A DNA stretch of 64,000 nucleotides from Hysterangium stoloniferum. Lineage: Eukaryota > Basidiomycota > Agaricomycetes > Hysterangiales > Hysterangiaceae. The DNA lies in assembly GCA_015178975.1 (NCBI GenBank), contig WHVD01000072.1, positions 310,001 through 374,000 of the forward strand. The letters are read 5' to 3'. Shown here piece after piece: positions 11,338-21,957 of this stretch. A program made the position numbers and the translations under genes. Below the pieces are notes generated by a model that worked only from the letters and a program-made list of their open reading frames with translations, was not told the origin of the DNA and made no database searches. Every line of letters begins with the position of its first letter. Position 1 is the first letter of the stretch.

Positions 11338-11557
11338 TCCTTATATACATTTTGGTCTGAGACATTTAGAAGATTCTAGAAGATTGAATGATGTCATTTA
11401 GAATTTCTAGAGTATTGTGGAAGGTTCTAACTACTTCTCACTATAGAATATTCTTGGCATAATAGAACTTTCTGGAATCTTATAGAATATTCTACAATAT
11501 TCTATCTATTATTAGTATCTACTATCTACTATTCCATTGGAAGCCACTGGAATATTC
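11338..11557 (-). promoter_or_regulatory. TATA box with clustered heat-shock-element motifs
   Basis: Six GAAnnTTC palindromes lie at 11,369, 11,420, 11,446, 11,465, 11,485 and 11,550. Two of them (11,369-11,381 and 11,465-11,477) extend to the three-unit form GAAnnTTCnnGAA that heat-shock factor binds. On the minus strand a TGTATATAAGG box follows at about 11,338-11,348, which gives a normal upstream-element, TATA, start layout. I see no protein frame downstream, so this may be the U3 part of an unrecognised minus-strand LTR. Binding is inferred from motifs only. Confidence 0.5.
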
Positions 11558-11643
11558 CAGGGAATTTCCGGTTTTTGCTGTAGTAGCATATATGATGACA
11601 TAATGCTCTCGTGCCTGTGTGCGCGCATGACACCCTTTGCATC

Positions 11644-11955
11644 TTGTGACTGTCACGTGTTGTGACTGTCGCGTGCCTGTGCGACCGTTGTGTGCCTTTG
11701 TGACCATTGCGCCCCTTTGCGACCATTGCGCGCTTTTGTGACCATTGCGCACCTTTGTGACCATTGTGCCCCTTTGTGACCGTTGCGTGCCTTTGTGACT
11801 GTTGCATGCCTCTCTGACCATCCCACACCTCTGTGACCATCGCGCACCTCTGTGACCGTCGCGCACCTCTGTGACCGTCGCGCGCCTCTGTGACCATCCC
11901 GCGCCTCTGTGACCGTCACACACCCTTGTGACAACTGTCACTTGTTGTGACAAGT
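11644..11955. repeat. 19-bp minisatellite
   Basis: About 15-16 tandem copies of a 19-bp unit (consensus CTCTGTGACCGTCGCGCAC) are present. Because 19 is not a multiple of three, the repeat is open in all three minus-strand frames. That produces long artificial frames rich in RDGHRGARRSQR. The array is CpG-rich on its right side and CA/TG-rich on its left. Confidence 0.92.
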
Positions 11956-12409
11956 TTCCCACGCACTGTATAATAAACACCAGGTGGCTGGCTTTATACT
12001 ATTATATTTTATTATATTTATTTTTAGTTAATTATAAATATAATAATATTTTATTATTATAATATATAATATATATTTTGCCTTGATAATGCGTGATTTG
12101 CATTTTGTTGGTGTCGGAGTTTGAAATGTCATGTGAATATCACATGATCATTCGCGCGTTGTGAATAAGCGCTGAGTCGCCAACATATTAATCAAAAAAG
12201 AATAAAAGGTAGAATTTCAATAACTTGCTCAATTTACAAGATAAAAATACACAGTAAATTGTAAAAATTCAGGATAAATCAAGACAATATTTTACAATTT
12301 TATCATCGCAATATAATTACATTTAAATATTCGTTTTCACTATTTGTTAGGGGAAATTGGTTAAAAATCGGAAAAAGCTTAGAAATACATAACAATAATG
12401 AAGGTCAGG
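11956..12409. other. AT-rich, no recognisable gene
   Basis: Runs of A/T with ATTATATTTATT-type repeats lie between the minisatellite and an LTR-2 fragment. I see no gene. Confidence 0.6.
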
Positions 12410-12530
12410 GAAGGTCAGGTCTGACATCTGGGTTCCAGCAGGTATTCTGGTAAATTGATGACTGGTGCATGTAGGGTGCAGGTGCATATAGGGTAGTGGC
12501 CAGAGTCCAGTGGGTTTTCCAGTTGTAACA
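12410..12530 (-). mobile_element. LTR-2 end fragment, minus strand
   Basis: It ends CCAGTTGTAACA and is antisense to the first ~120 bp of LTR-2. The left end is truncated near GAAGGTCAGG. It abuts a pol fragment of element 2 (HLGSKPD) at 12,531. Confidence 0.7.
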
Positions 12531-12586
12531 TCTTGGCAGCAAACCTGACACTTTGACTAGATGATGGGATGTCTATCCTAAAGAGG

Positions 12587-13784
12587 TGCTATGACTGGAA
12601 AACCTGCCAGACTTTGGATATACACCTGCACCTTACATGCACCAGTTATCAGTTAACTGGAACACCTCCCAGGACCCAGATGCCAAACCTGCCCATGTCC
12701 AACCTTCATTGTCTCATGAATCAGTCACTGGAATACCCGCTGGGACCCATGCATGTCATACCTGTCTATCTCCAACCCTGTCCCATGCATCAGTCACCAG
12801 ACTCTGCTCGGAAAACCTGTCAGCTCTCTAACCCCATTCCCATTATGGTCAAATGATGTGTCACATTTCAGACTCTGCTCCTACCCCATTCCACTCCTAA
12901 CACCTAATTTGGTGTTTACTTATCTCATTTCAGTTTGGATTTCATTATTACTGGATTTGGTATAACATACTGTCATGAATGTACAATCTCAAATTTCAAT
13001 AATATTCAATTTAATATTTCTTCGACATCTCGAATATCTTCAACTTGTCTCAGGTTGATGTCATTGATGATTTCACTTTGATATCATATTATCATTATAG
13101 GTAAATGATATATAGTATATAAGGGCAATGATAGGAACGAAGGAAGTCAGTCAGAAAACCTGTACTATATTATATTATTACTGTATTATATAATTGTCAA
13201 ACTTTTTCTGAGCCTTTCTTCAACTTAATTATTCATGAGCCTCTGTGTTCTATCTTTGCCTCATGCTTTATCAACAGGATGAATTAATACATCTTCAAAT
13301 GAGGCATCTGTATTCGATATTGTTGAATATTCTTTGATTGTTTATTCGACTTTATTGAGTAAAATTCGATTTGTGACACATACATTCACAGTCTATATAG
13401 TCTGGCAGATGTTGTACATACAATCCAGTCAGAAAATCAGCTTAGATTCCCCCCAGTAATCTCAGTACATTTTCCATCTATTCCTCTCTTTGAAACACAC
13501 CGCTAATTACCTTGTTGGCACCCACAGGCTCCAACCTATCTATTGCTTGACCTCCAACCCATCACCACCTGACCCCTTGACCTCCATGGGATTCCTGCAA
13601 TTGACCCTCTAACTTCTCAACCCACCAACTACACCTGGACTCCCCGGGATTCCAGTCTGCCTGTCTGAAATTGGACACCACAATCTCACGAGGGTGCAGC
13701 CTATAAGCTGAAGCCAAGTCCTACCGGCTTTCCTGTGGGTTTCTCCAGAAACCATCCAATAAGCTCTGCATACACTCCTTAACA
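12587..13784 (+). mobile_element. LTR-2, solo, inserted in pol of element 2
   Basis: It starts TGCTATGACTGG and ends CTCCTTAACA. It is flanked by the target duplication AGAGG (12,582-12,586 and 13,785-13,789). It interrupts the pol sequence between VYPKE and the following NPHNL motif. A second solo LTR is nested in it. Confidence 0.92.
12971..13378 (+). mobile_element. LTR-3, solo, nested in LTR-2
   Basis: It starts TGTCATGAATG and ends ATTTGTGACA (408 bp). It is flanked by the 5-bp duplication CATAC (12,966-12,970 and 13,379-13,383). Removing it restores the LTR-2 sequence GGTATGACAT...CCACAGTC. It is AT-rich with a TATATAAGGG box near 13,117 and is unrelated to the other LTRs. Orientation is inferred from that TATA box. 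Confidence 0.88.
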
Positions 13785-15641
13785 AGAGGGGAGCAACAAC
13801 TCTGCCACAGTAAACCCACATAACTTGAAACCCATTTTCACAAATCAGCAGCTTACTGCATCAGTCTGTGTGGGTTTTCTCATCTATCCCATCATCTGTG
13901 GAATTATCATTATGGATATCAAGAAACTACATCAAGAGATTCTGTCAGCAATTCCACTAGATCTGATAACCAAAGCACACCTTGACAATCACATGGACCC
14001 TAGTCAACCCCAGTGGTCTCTTGATCAGCATGGTTTCATTAGACTTTACAATCACATATATGTACCAGACTCTGATGGCCTCTGCCTCAGGATTCTCCAG
14101 TACAAACATAACCATCCACTCTCATGACATTTTGGGTTCAACAAGACTCTATCATTGATAAGAAGAGAATATACTTGGCCCAGACTCTGAGATTTTGTTA
14201 AGCACTATTGTAAATCTTGCATTACTTGACCACACTCTAAATCACAGTGTCACAAGCCATATGGCCTTCTGAAACAACTCCCAATACTGGAAGACCTGTG
14301 GAATTCCATCTCTATGGATTTCATTGAACACCTACTGGACTCCGAAGGCATATCCACCATTCTAGTCATTGTTGACAGATTCTCAAAACAAGGTATTTTC
14401 ATCCCTACACATGACACCATCACATCCATGCAGCTAGCAGAACTTTTTATTATCAATGTATTTTCTGAGCATGGAGTCCCATCCCACATAATGTCTGATC
14501 GAGGATCAGAGTTTGTATCTCACTTCCTTAGATCCCTCAGGAAATCCTTGGACATGAAAATACACTTCACATCCAGATACTACCCAGAAGGTGCCAGACA
14601 AACCAAGTATGTCAACCAGACATTGGAACAATATCTCTGTGTACAGTATATTGCAACTAACCACAGGACAATTGGAAATCCTTGTTACCACTTGCAGAAT
14701 TTGCTTACAACAATGCACCCTTGGCCACTACTGGCATTTCCCTGTTCTTTGCAAATAAAGGGTACTATCCAAATATTACAGTACATCCAGAATGGAACCT
14801 TGGCTCTGCCCGTGCTCAAGAGTTTATCATGGACCTCCACAAGCTCCATGAGGAACTCTGGAGTGCAATAAAGTCCACCCAAGAGCAATATCAGCATTCA
14901 GCGGACAAAAACTGGATTCTGCCACCCAACTTCAAAATTGGTGATCATATTTTTGTCAAAGCTCAATTCTTCCAAACTACCTATCTATCAAAGAAACTTG
15001 CTGAAAAATATTTAGGTCCATTTGAAATAATAGCACAAGTAGGTTCAGTTTCATGGACCCTACAGCTTCCGGATAGCATGTGTGGGGTACACCCAGTATT
15101 TCATGTTTCAATGCTAGAACCATGTACTATTAACACTATCCCAGACCACATGCAATCTCTGCCCCCTCTGGTCATTATTGATGGAGAACCCAAGTTTGAA
15201 ATCTCACAAATTTTAGACTCAAAAATAGATAAGCGTCAATGCACTTGTAAACTGCTTTACTTGGTCAAGTGGGCAGGTTACAAGGGCACAGATCAAGAGA
15301 CATCATGGATTTTGGCCATGGAACTCAGTAATGCCACAGAGATTGTCACTGACTTTCACACAGCTTACCCACTCAAACCCAGACCATTATCCTCTCTCTA
15401 GCCATATTCCACAGAGCCTGTGTATATGTTGGATTCACTTCATTTTTCCTTGTCACCCTATGTCTCTCTTTGCTTTTACAGGTTTCTGACTTGTTTTATT
15501 TAAGTCTTAGCAGGCCTCCCACATATTTTTATGTTTCACACTTTTATTTTTTATTTTTTTTAAAAAAAAAGAAGAATTAATTAAATTTTATTATTGTTTT
15601 CTTTTCATTCTACATTTATGGGGCTATGCTTCTGCCCACTC

Positions 15642-16560
15642 TCATTGAACTCTTTTTGGAGTTCTAACCACCTCCTCGGCTACCCCATCCTCATCCCCAG
15701 GCTCCTCAGAACTCCTGACCTGGGGTTCCTGATACACATACCCACCATATTCCACCAAGAACCCCCAGAACTCCCCACAGAGTCCCTGGAGAGTCTCCAC
15801 CACAGTCCCCTGCATCCAGTTGCTCTCTTCAAGCAACCAGTTCTGGGCCTCTCTGCCTGCAGCTATCCACCCCAAAACTTCCTCCAAGGCCCCAGGCCTG
15901 TCTGCTGAGCAATCCACTTCCCATGCCACAGACGCTGTGGGCTTGTGAACCAGTTTGAGGTGTGCACACAGCCAACAGCCTGGTCCCCACCCAGACTTCT
16001 GGTAACAGTCTGTGTTCCAGTCATTACAACCAGAGCACTGCAGGTCGTTTTTTGCCTCCAAGCAGACTGGAGCAGTTTTCATTGTATTCTGTTGATGTGG
16101 TCAGTACCCGGACATGCCTGTGGACCTGTTACTTACCTTTTGAGGGCTCTCAGCCTCCTCCTCGGACTCTGACTCCATTTCTACTGCCTTGTACTAGAAA
16201 CCAAAAGTCAGTAAAGTCAATTAGGTGAATCATTTGGACTTACCTTTCCTGCAGCAACCACAGCCCTCTCTGTGGCTGCTTTGGCATGCTCTGCTGCAAC
16301 CTGTGCCACCTCCTCATCATCATCTTCTGCTCCTCAGCCTCTTTCTCTGTAGTCAGTGCCACCTGGTACTCCCTCTCTAAGTCAGCCTCTTTAGCCCTCT
16401 TCTCCACTTTCTCCCTTTGTCAATGCTGCTCCTCCCACTGCACCAAGATTTGGGCAGCAGTGAGCAGAGCCCATGGAGGGCCAAGCAGTGGTGATTGGTT
16501 TGCAAGGCATTGGTTTTGGACCCATGGTGAATGGATGATGGGGGTATAAAAAGAAGAAGA
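15642..16560 (-). CDS. Antisense spliced gene in gypsy element 2: coiled coil plus Zn2Cys6-like cluster
   Basis: This gene lies between the chromodomain and the 3' LTR, on the strand opposite to gag-pol. Exon 1 runs from about 16,530 to 16,244, exon 2 is 16,193-16,137 and exon 3 is 16,088-15,642. The introns are 50 and 48 bp, both with GTAAGT donors. The second has a CTGAC branch site and a CAG acceptor, and the three exons join in one frame. Exon 1 encodes a charged coiled-coil-like stretch (EKVEKRAKEADLEREYQVAL), and exon 2 an acidic linker. Exon 3 has a cysteine cluster CX2CX6CX9CX2CX6H (CSGCNDWNTDC then CWLCAHLKLVH), followed by a hydrophobic/acidic C-terminus. A TATATAAAAA box lies at 16,577-16,587 and a CACCATGG start context near 16,530. 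At least one frameshift or stop is present in exon 1. The function is unknown; DNA binding is a guess from the cluster. Confidence 0.6.
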
Positions 16561-16691
16561 AATTTTATATTTCAAATTTTTATATAGGCTCATCACATTT
16601 GAACCTTACCTTCCAGATCACATGACTTTTTGACACATATGTGTAACCAACAAACTTTACCATGTTCTAGAGTCTCTATGGGACTTTGGCA

Positions 16692-16705
16692 TAAAGGGAG
16701 GGTAC
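16692..16705 (+). other. Polypurine tract of element 2
   Basis: TAAAGGGAGGGTAC lies immediately before the 3' LTR. It matches the position and context (GGGACTTTGGC upstream) of the tract at 44,203. It primes plus-strand DNA synthesis in LTR elements. Confidence 0.8.
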
Positions 16706-17518
16706 TGTTAGGACTGGAAAACCCACCAGGCTCCAGAGCCCATCCTATATGCACCTGACTCTCTATACCAGGTCACAGTTACCTGGAAAACATGCCAGGC
16801 TCCAGACCCTGCCTTATAGGCACCTGACTCTGTCTTGTGCATCAGTCATCAGACAACCCACCAGGACTTGTGCTTGTCAAACCTACCTATGCCCGACTCC
16901 ACTGGGACCTGTGCACTTCAAACCTGTCTATGTCTGACTCCATTTCACACACCAGTCACTGGACTCCACCTGGACAGCCTGCCAGCTCTCTAAATGAGCT
17001 CCACTCCCATTATGGTCAAATGACCTGTCATGTTTCAGACTCTGCCTCCATTCTGTTCCATCCCTAACACCCTTGGTGTTTATTCATCCCAATTTATGTT
17101 TACTTATTTAGGCTTTCATTATTACTGGAGTTGGTTTTGCATACATTCTACAGTCTATATACTCTAGCTGATGTTTGTACATACAGTCTAGTCAGAAAAT
17201 CAACCAAGTTTCCCCAGTAACCCTAGCACCTATTCTACTCTATGTATCTCCACCTCTCATCTCACAACACTATTGACCCTGTCAGAGCCTGCAGGCTTTC
17301 TGACTGGTCTTTTGACATTGACTTTCAACATCGACCTATCGCCTATCACCCATCAACCTATCAACTATACCTGGACTCCCCAGGTTTCCTGCCCACTTGT
17401 TTGAAATTGGACACTATGATCTTGTGAGGGCACAGCCTATAAGCTGAAGCCAAGTCCTACTGGAATATCCACGGGTTTCTCTGGAAACCCTCCACTAAGC
17501 CCTGCACATCCCTTAACA
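16706..17518 (+). mobile_element. LTR-2, 3' LTR of element 2
   Basis: It starts TGTTAGGACTGG and ends CCCTTAACA (813 bp), directly after a polypurine tract, so it is the 3' LTR of the element at its left. It contains the shared module CCTATAAGCTGAAGCCAAGT. No matching 5' LTR is left in the window. The sequence right of it belongs to another, minus-strand element. Confidence 0.88.
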
Positions 17519-18177
17519 AGTTGACTTTTCAGGAGTCCATGGAAAATGTGGTAGGTCGATCACAGAAGTTAAAGTGACACTACATGAGGAAGGTGGACAG
17601 TTTGTTGGGGTTGGAACCCATGAAGGGTTCTGGAGCATTGACTTTTGACCATGGAGGTTCCTGCTCCTTCTTTCATTCTTCAAGTAGGTAAGTCATAAAT
17701 TTATCTATAGTACCTGCTAACAATTCAGAAGTGGGATCTTTGAGATGCAGTCATTCCATGGTTGGGGGGTTTTTGACACCTTTACCCAACAGTGGACTCT
17801 TGTAAGGCTGTCGTCAATCAGCCTCACTGGGTGTCCACGGGTCACACAAGTTGAGAGGACCACGCTATATTGTTCAGAGCAGAACAGCTATGACAGGTGT
17901 ACAGGAAAAACAGGGTGTTATCTAATGTAGTTAAAGGTCCGCTGTAGTATGCCTGGAGCACCAGGCTTACAACTCTTCATGCTTGGAGTCATCCACATTT
18001 TCTGGTGCTTCTTTGAAACAGGATTCATCCATAGTGTCTGGGTTGTTTCTGGATGTCTGAGTGGTGTACAAAATGAGTGGTGACCAAAGTATAGAGGGCT
18101 CCAGTTGTTTGGATAGTTTTTCTTGAGGCATGATCAAGACAATCTGTGAGATCTGATCAGAAAATATTGTTAAGTGT
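17519..18177 (-). pseudogene. gag fragment of a minus-strand gypsy element
   Basis: Reading leftwards from the LTR-5 copy, TCAGATCTCA (primer-site region) is followed by an ATG and the frame MPQEKLSKQLEPSILWSPLI. That frame includes LILYTTQT, like QLYTTQP in the gag at 37,113. A later segment SELLAGTIDKFMTYLLEE matches TEMLFVNSIVKFTDYLKSAEE in the same gag. Stops and frameshifts are present, and the element is cut at 17,518 by the LTR of element 2. Confidence 0.65.
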
Positions 18178-18392
18178 GGGGCTTATAGGTGGGTCTCTGG
18201 GGAAAACCCACAGAAACTCCAGGGAAAGACTTGGCTTCAGCTTATGTGCTATCTCATTGTCCAAGTTCAGACAGGAGTGGATGGAAAACCCATGGGTTCT
18301 GAGAATATGCTGAGGCAGATACTAAGTTGAGGCTAAGTTGATTTTCTAATTGGATTGTAAGTACAGACAGTAGCTAGACTATATAGACTAGT

Positions 18393-18849
18393 TGTGAAGA
18401 GTCATGTAAGTTTGGACCATTTTATATATGAAGTATATCAACCTTTTTGGTGCGATATTAGAGAGAGTGAAAGATAGAGAGCACAAGATGATGCAGGAGT
18501 CGACAAGTGCAATGGATCAAGTGGAGGCCTCGACTGGTACAGTTTGAGGCCAGAAGTGTTAGTCAGCTCAGATAATGCTACCTATGTGGTAGCTGACATG
18601 TTATCCTGATCACCGCTCACTGTAGACCTAGTTTATGTCTTACAAGTGGTGGTGCTTGGGTAAAAAGTGTGTCTGAGTTCTTTGGCACTGAGTTGCCCAC
18701 AAGTATACACAGGACTTCAAACTAATGAAATGGTGCAATAGTTGAAGAATGTAAAGGATAGGAAAATATGAATAAAATATGTAAAATATAAATGAAATGA
18801 AAGAAGTATTTTACTGCAGTGAAACCATGGTAAAAGCATACTCCTCACA
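18393..18849. mobile_element. LTR-6, solo
   Basis: It starts TGTGAAGAGTC and ends ACTCCTCACA (457 bp), flanked by the duplication CTAGT (18,388-18,392 and 18,850-18,854). Removing it restores LTR-5 sequence. It is seen once in the window and its orientation is not clear. Confidence 0.85.
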
Positions 18850-19203
18850 CTAGTAGATTATCGTACTACATATCCAGAGAGACAAAAAGACATAACAGGC
18901 ATACAGTGACTCCAAAAACCCTTTCCATGCTAACCCCAAATGCAGTGTGTGAAGTGCACCACCTTACAGCATGGGAATTCCGCTTAGCTTTGGTGGAGTC
19001 ATACATAGTACATATCCTTGGCTACAGGATTGCTCCCTGGGTCATGTGATTCGGGCCACAGGGTGTAGAGATATGATCAATTTAAAACAGCAATACTATG
19101 GAAAGGGTTTTTTCACTTTTGAACTGATGACTAGGATCTCAGTCAAATCATAGAATAATGGCCATTATTTGTTAGTACAAACAAATATATACATGTAAAT
19201 AGT

Positions 19204-20631
19204 ATGTCTGAGTTTAAAATAGTTCCCACACTTCCACACTTCTTGATTCCTAACCACCATCATGGTCAGATCCCTCTCTCTTACTCAACAAAACACCTCT
19301 CCTTGCTTGATTCTGGCCACTCTGGTGAAGCCATTGCCAAGAGAACTGGTGTTAGCCCATCTGCCATATCCAAACTTTGCTCCAAACAATGTTCTCTCCT
19401 TCCCAAAGCTGTTGGAGGTCATCCCTCAAAGCTTTCCCATACCAATATCTGACATGCTCAACATCTCATCACCTCTGGCAAAGCTGAAAATGCTGTCCAA
19501 GTGACCAAAGCCCTCACCAACATTATCAACCAGCCCCTCTCTGCAATACAGTCTGCCTCCACTTGAAGAAAGCTGGTATGAAGGCTGTGGACAAGTCAAA
19601 ATGCCCCCTTCTTTCTGCTAGGCATTGCAAAGCTCGCTTAGACTTTGCCTATACTCACAAGGATTGGACTATGGAGGACTGGAAGGTCATATGGTCTGAT
19701 GAAACCAAAATCAATCGCCTAGGGTCAGATGGACATAAATGGGCATGGAAAAGGGCAGGTGAAGGCCTGAATGATAGGCTGGTAGAGGTAACTCTGAAGT
19801 TTGGAGGAGGTTCTCTCATGATGTGGGGCTGTATGACTTGGGAGGGAGTTGGCTTTGCTACCAAGATTGATGGTAGGATGGATGGAGACCTCTATCTTCA
19901 AAATTTGAAGGATGAGCTCCAGCAAACCCTGGAGTATTATGGTCTCAATCCTCCTGACATCATCTTTCAGCAGGATAATGACCCCAAGCATACCTGCAGG
20001 CTGGTCAAGAACTGGCTAGAGGAGCAAGAATTCAGGACTATGGTTTGGCCTGCACACACTGGGGGCACCCCAAGGTTTTTGGAGTTGGAGAACCTTCCAA
20101 AAATCCTACTATTTGGCCAAATTTTCTAGGAATTCTTTGAACTGATAAATGTTTTGAAAATTTCAAGTTTTAGCAGGATTTTCCAAGGTGGAAAATCATA
20201 TCTGAAAACTTTAAATATTTGTATCAAAAAACTTTGACTACTGATGTTTCCTCAAATTTCATGATACAAATATTTAAAGTTTTTAGATATGATTTTCCAC
20301 TTTAAAAAATTCTACTAAAACTTAAAATTTTCAAACAATTTATCAGTTCAAATAATTATTAGAAAATTTGGCCAAATATTAGGATTTTTGAAAGGTTTTC
20401 AAACTCCAAAAACCATTGGATGCCTCCAGTGACAGTCCAGACCTGAATCCTATCTCAAGAGAAGGCTTGCAGAGCATGAAACCCCCCCCAATGGAATCCA
20501 TGAATTGTGGGAAAAGGGTTCAAGTGGAGTGGGATAGAATACCAGTCAAGGAGTGTCAGAAATTGATTGAAAGCATGCCTAGAAGGGTTCAGGCAGTGCT
20601 TAAAGCAAAAGGTGGTTATACCAAGTACTGA
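19204..20631 (+). pseudogene. Tc1-like transposase, broken
   Basis: The N-terminal helix-turn-helix region reads LLDSGHSGEAIAKRTGVSPS and GGHPSKLSHTNI. After a frameshift the catalytic domain runs from 19,563: ARLDFAYTHKDWTMEDWK, WSDETKINRLGSDG (first Asp), GGGSLMMWGCM and FQQDNDPKHT (second Asp). A 375-bp MITE then splits WPA from SPDLNPI. In the usual DLNPIE motif the third catalytic residue reads Ser (DLNPIS). The C-terminus KLIESMPRRVQAVLKAKGGY is well kept. The transposase cuts at TA sites in active relatives. This copy cannot be functional because of the stop at 19,450, the frame change, the MITE and the lost acid. Confidence 0.9.
20057..20431. mobile_element. Foldback MITE with CACTG ends
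   Basis: It is a 375-bp near-perfect palindrome with arms of about 165-180 bp. It starts CACTGGGGGCACC, ends TGCCTCCAGTG and is flanked by the 3-bp repeat ACA (20,054-20,056 and 20,432-20,434). CACTN termini and 3-bp duplications are typical of the CACTA (EnSpm) superfamily, so it is probably a non-autonomous member. It encodes nothing. Confidence 0.8.
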
Positions 20632-21074
20632 TAATATGTAAATACCTTTCCAGTTCAAAAGTGAAAAAATCCTTTCCATGGTATTGCTGTTTTAAATTGA
20701 TCATATCTCTACACCCTGTGGCCCAAATCACATGACCCAGGGAGCAATCTTGTAGCCAAGGGTATGTACTATGTCTGACTCCACCAAAGCTAAGCGGAAT
20801 TCCCACACTGTAAGGTGGTGCACTTCACACACTGCATTTGGGATTAGCATGGATAGGGTTTTTGGAGTCACTGTACAATAAGACAATAAACCAGATGTCA
20901 AATGGATTAGGAAACAAGGGGTAGACTGAACCAGATGTCAAATGGGCAAAGACAGATTGGGAACAAGGGGTCCAGAATGTCCAAGTGGAGTCTGGTGGCT
21001 GGTTCGTACAATATAGAGAGTCAAAATACCTATAGGATGGGTTCTGGGTCCTGACCAGTTTCCCAGTTCTAACA

Positions 21075-21248
21075 TTAGGGCAACATAAATGCCATAGCTA
21101 AATTGGAAGGAGTTGAGACAGACTGTCACTCACCAAATGATAGTCTTAGCTAAAATGCTGGGTAGGGAAGAACAACATCCAAGTACCAGAAAGGTGGCTT
21201 CATGAAAAGCCAAAATACTTAGACCATGAACTATGAGAGCTATACTGA
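21075..21248. other. Unassigned sequence beside LTR-5
   Basis: This short stretch lies between the LTR-5 end and the foldback elements. No gene is recognised. Confidence 0.4.
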
Positions 21249-21957
21249 ATACTGAGATAACCCCCCTCTCCAAAAAATTTTAGGATTTATATAAACTCCC
21301 ATAATTATACATCCAATCCTTATGAGTTAAAATTGGTTAGAGATTTTTTGAGGATCCTAAAGTTCATTGGATTCTAAATCCTGCAATCACATGTTAGATC
21401 CTTAACCAATTTTAACTCGGTTATGGATCTTTTAAGGATCCAAAAGTTCGTTGCACCGGGAAAAGACCTTGCTCCAAAATTTTTTAGGATCCTCAGTAGA
21501 GGCTTATTTGATATAAACTCCGCCAATCACTCATCGGATCCTTAACCGATTTAAAGTCGGTTAAGGATCCAACATGTGATTGGCGGATTTAGAATCCAAC
21601 GAACTTTTGGATCCTTAAAAGAGAGTTAAAATCGGTTAAGGATCTAACATGTGATTGCAGGGTCTAGAATCCAATAAACTTTAGGATCCTCAAAAGATCC
21701 CTAATCAATTTTAACTCTTATAAGGATTCAATGGATGACTATTGGAGTTTATATAAAATACGGCTCTACTAAGGATCCTAAAAATTTTTGGAGGGAGGGT
21801 TATTCCGGTGTTGGATTCTAAACTCGCCAATCACATGTTGGAGCCTTAATCGACTTTAAATCGGTTGACGATCCGATGAGTGATCGGCGGAGTTTATATA
21901 AAATAAGCCTCTACCGAAGATCCTAAAAATTTTTGGAAACAAGGGCATTTCCCAGTG
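21249..21957. repeat. Two interleaved foldback elements
   Basis: One arm at 21,249-21,450 is the reverse complement of 21,580-21,813. A second arm at 21,452-21,570 is the reverse complement of about 21,815-21,957. The order is therefore arm 1, arm 2, arm 1', arm 2'. The arms share modules such as CCTAAAAATTTTTGG, TTTATATAAACTCC and AACATGTGATTGG. Outer ends read CACTGGGAAA or CACCGGAAT in the inward direction, resembling the CACTG ends of the MITE at 20,057. There is no coding capacity. Confidence 0.75.

Larger units (their letters stand above)
12531..15401 (+). pseudogene. pol 3' part of element 2: integrase and chromodomain
   Basis: After a short HLG.KPD...WDVYPKE piece (12,531-12,586) the frame is interrupted by a solo LTR-2 and resumes at 13,785 (NPHNLKPIFTNQQL). 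The integrase zinc-binding region lies at about 14,095-14,245. The catalytic core at 14,314-14,660 keeps all three acidic positions: MDFIEH, SDRGSEFVSHF and [18 protein letters not shown] frameshift near 14,640 moves to a second frame (14,682-15,401). That frame runs to HPVFHVSMLEP and a chromodomain with YLVKWAGYKGTDQETSW, ending at PLSSL. The core residues are better preserved here than in the copy at 40,890, but the element lacks gag, protease and RT and carries stops. It belongs to the same chromovirus lineage as the 36,539 element although its LTR differs. Confidence 0.88.
18904..20873 (+). mobile_element. Tc1-type DNA transposon with ~230-bp inverted repeats
   Basis: It begins CAGTGACTCC and ends GGAGTCACTG, inserted at TA (18,902-18,903 and 20,874-20,875). 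The terminal inverted repeats run over about 230 bp each (18,904-19,130 and 20,640-20,873). They include the segment CTTAGCTTTGGTGGAGTC and its inverse. It encodes a Tc1-like transposase and lies inside LTR-5. A CACTG-ended MITE is nested in it. Confidence 0.92.
18178..21074 (-). mobile_element. LTR-5, minus strand, carrying nested LTR-6 and Tc1 element
   Basis: Three segments (18,178-18,392, 18,850-18,903 and 20,874-21,074) join into one antisense copy of the LTR-5 at 46,699-47,180. The interruptions are a solo LTR and a Tc1 element. It starts TGTTAAGTGTGG and ends TTCTAACA. No target duplication flanks it, and a gag start lies just beyond its left end, so it was the 5' LTR of a minus-strand element. 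Confidence 0.8.

Noticed and set aside
11522-11980. Minus-strand frames of 93-152 codons with RDGHRGARRSQR repeats
   Set aside because: They exist only because a 19-bp tandem repeat lacks stops in three frames; there is no start context or family match.
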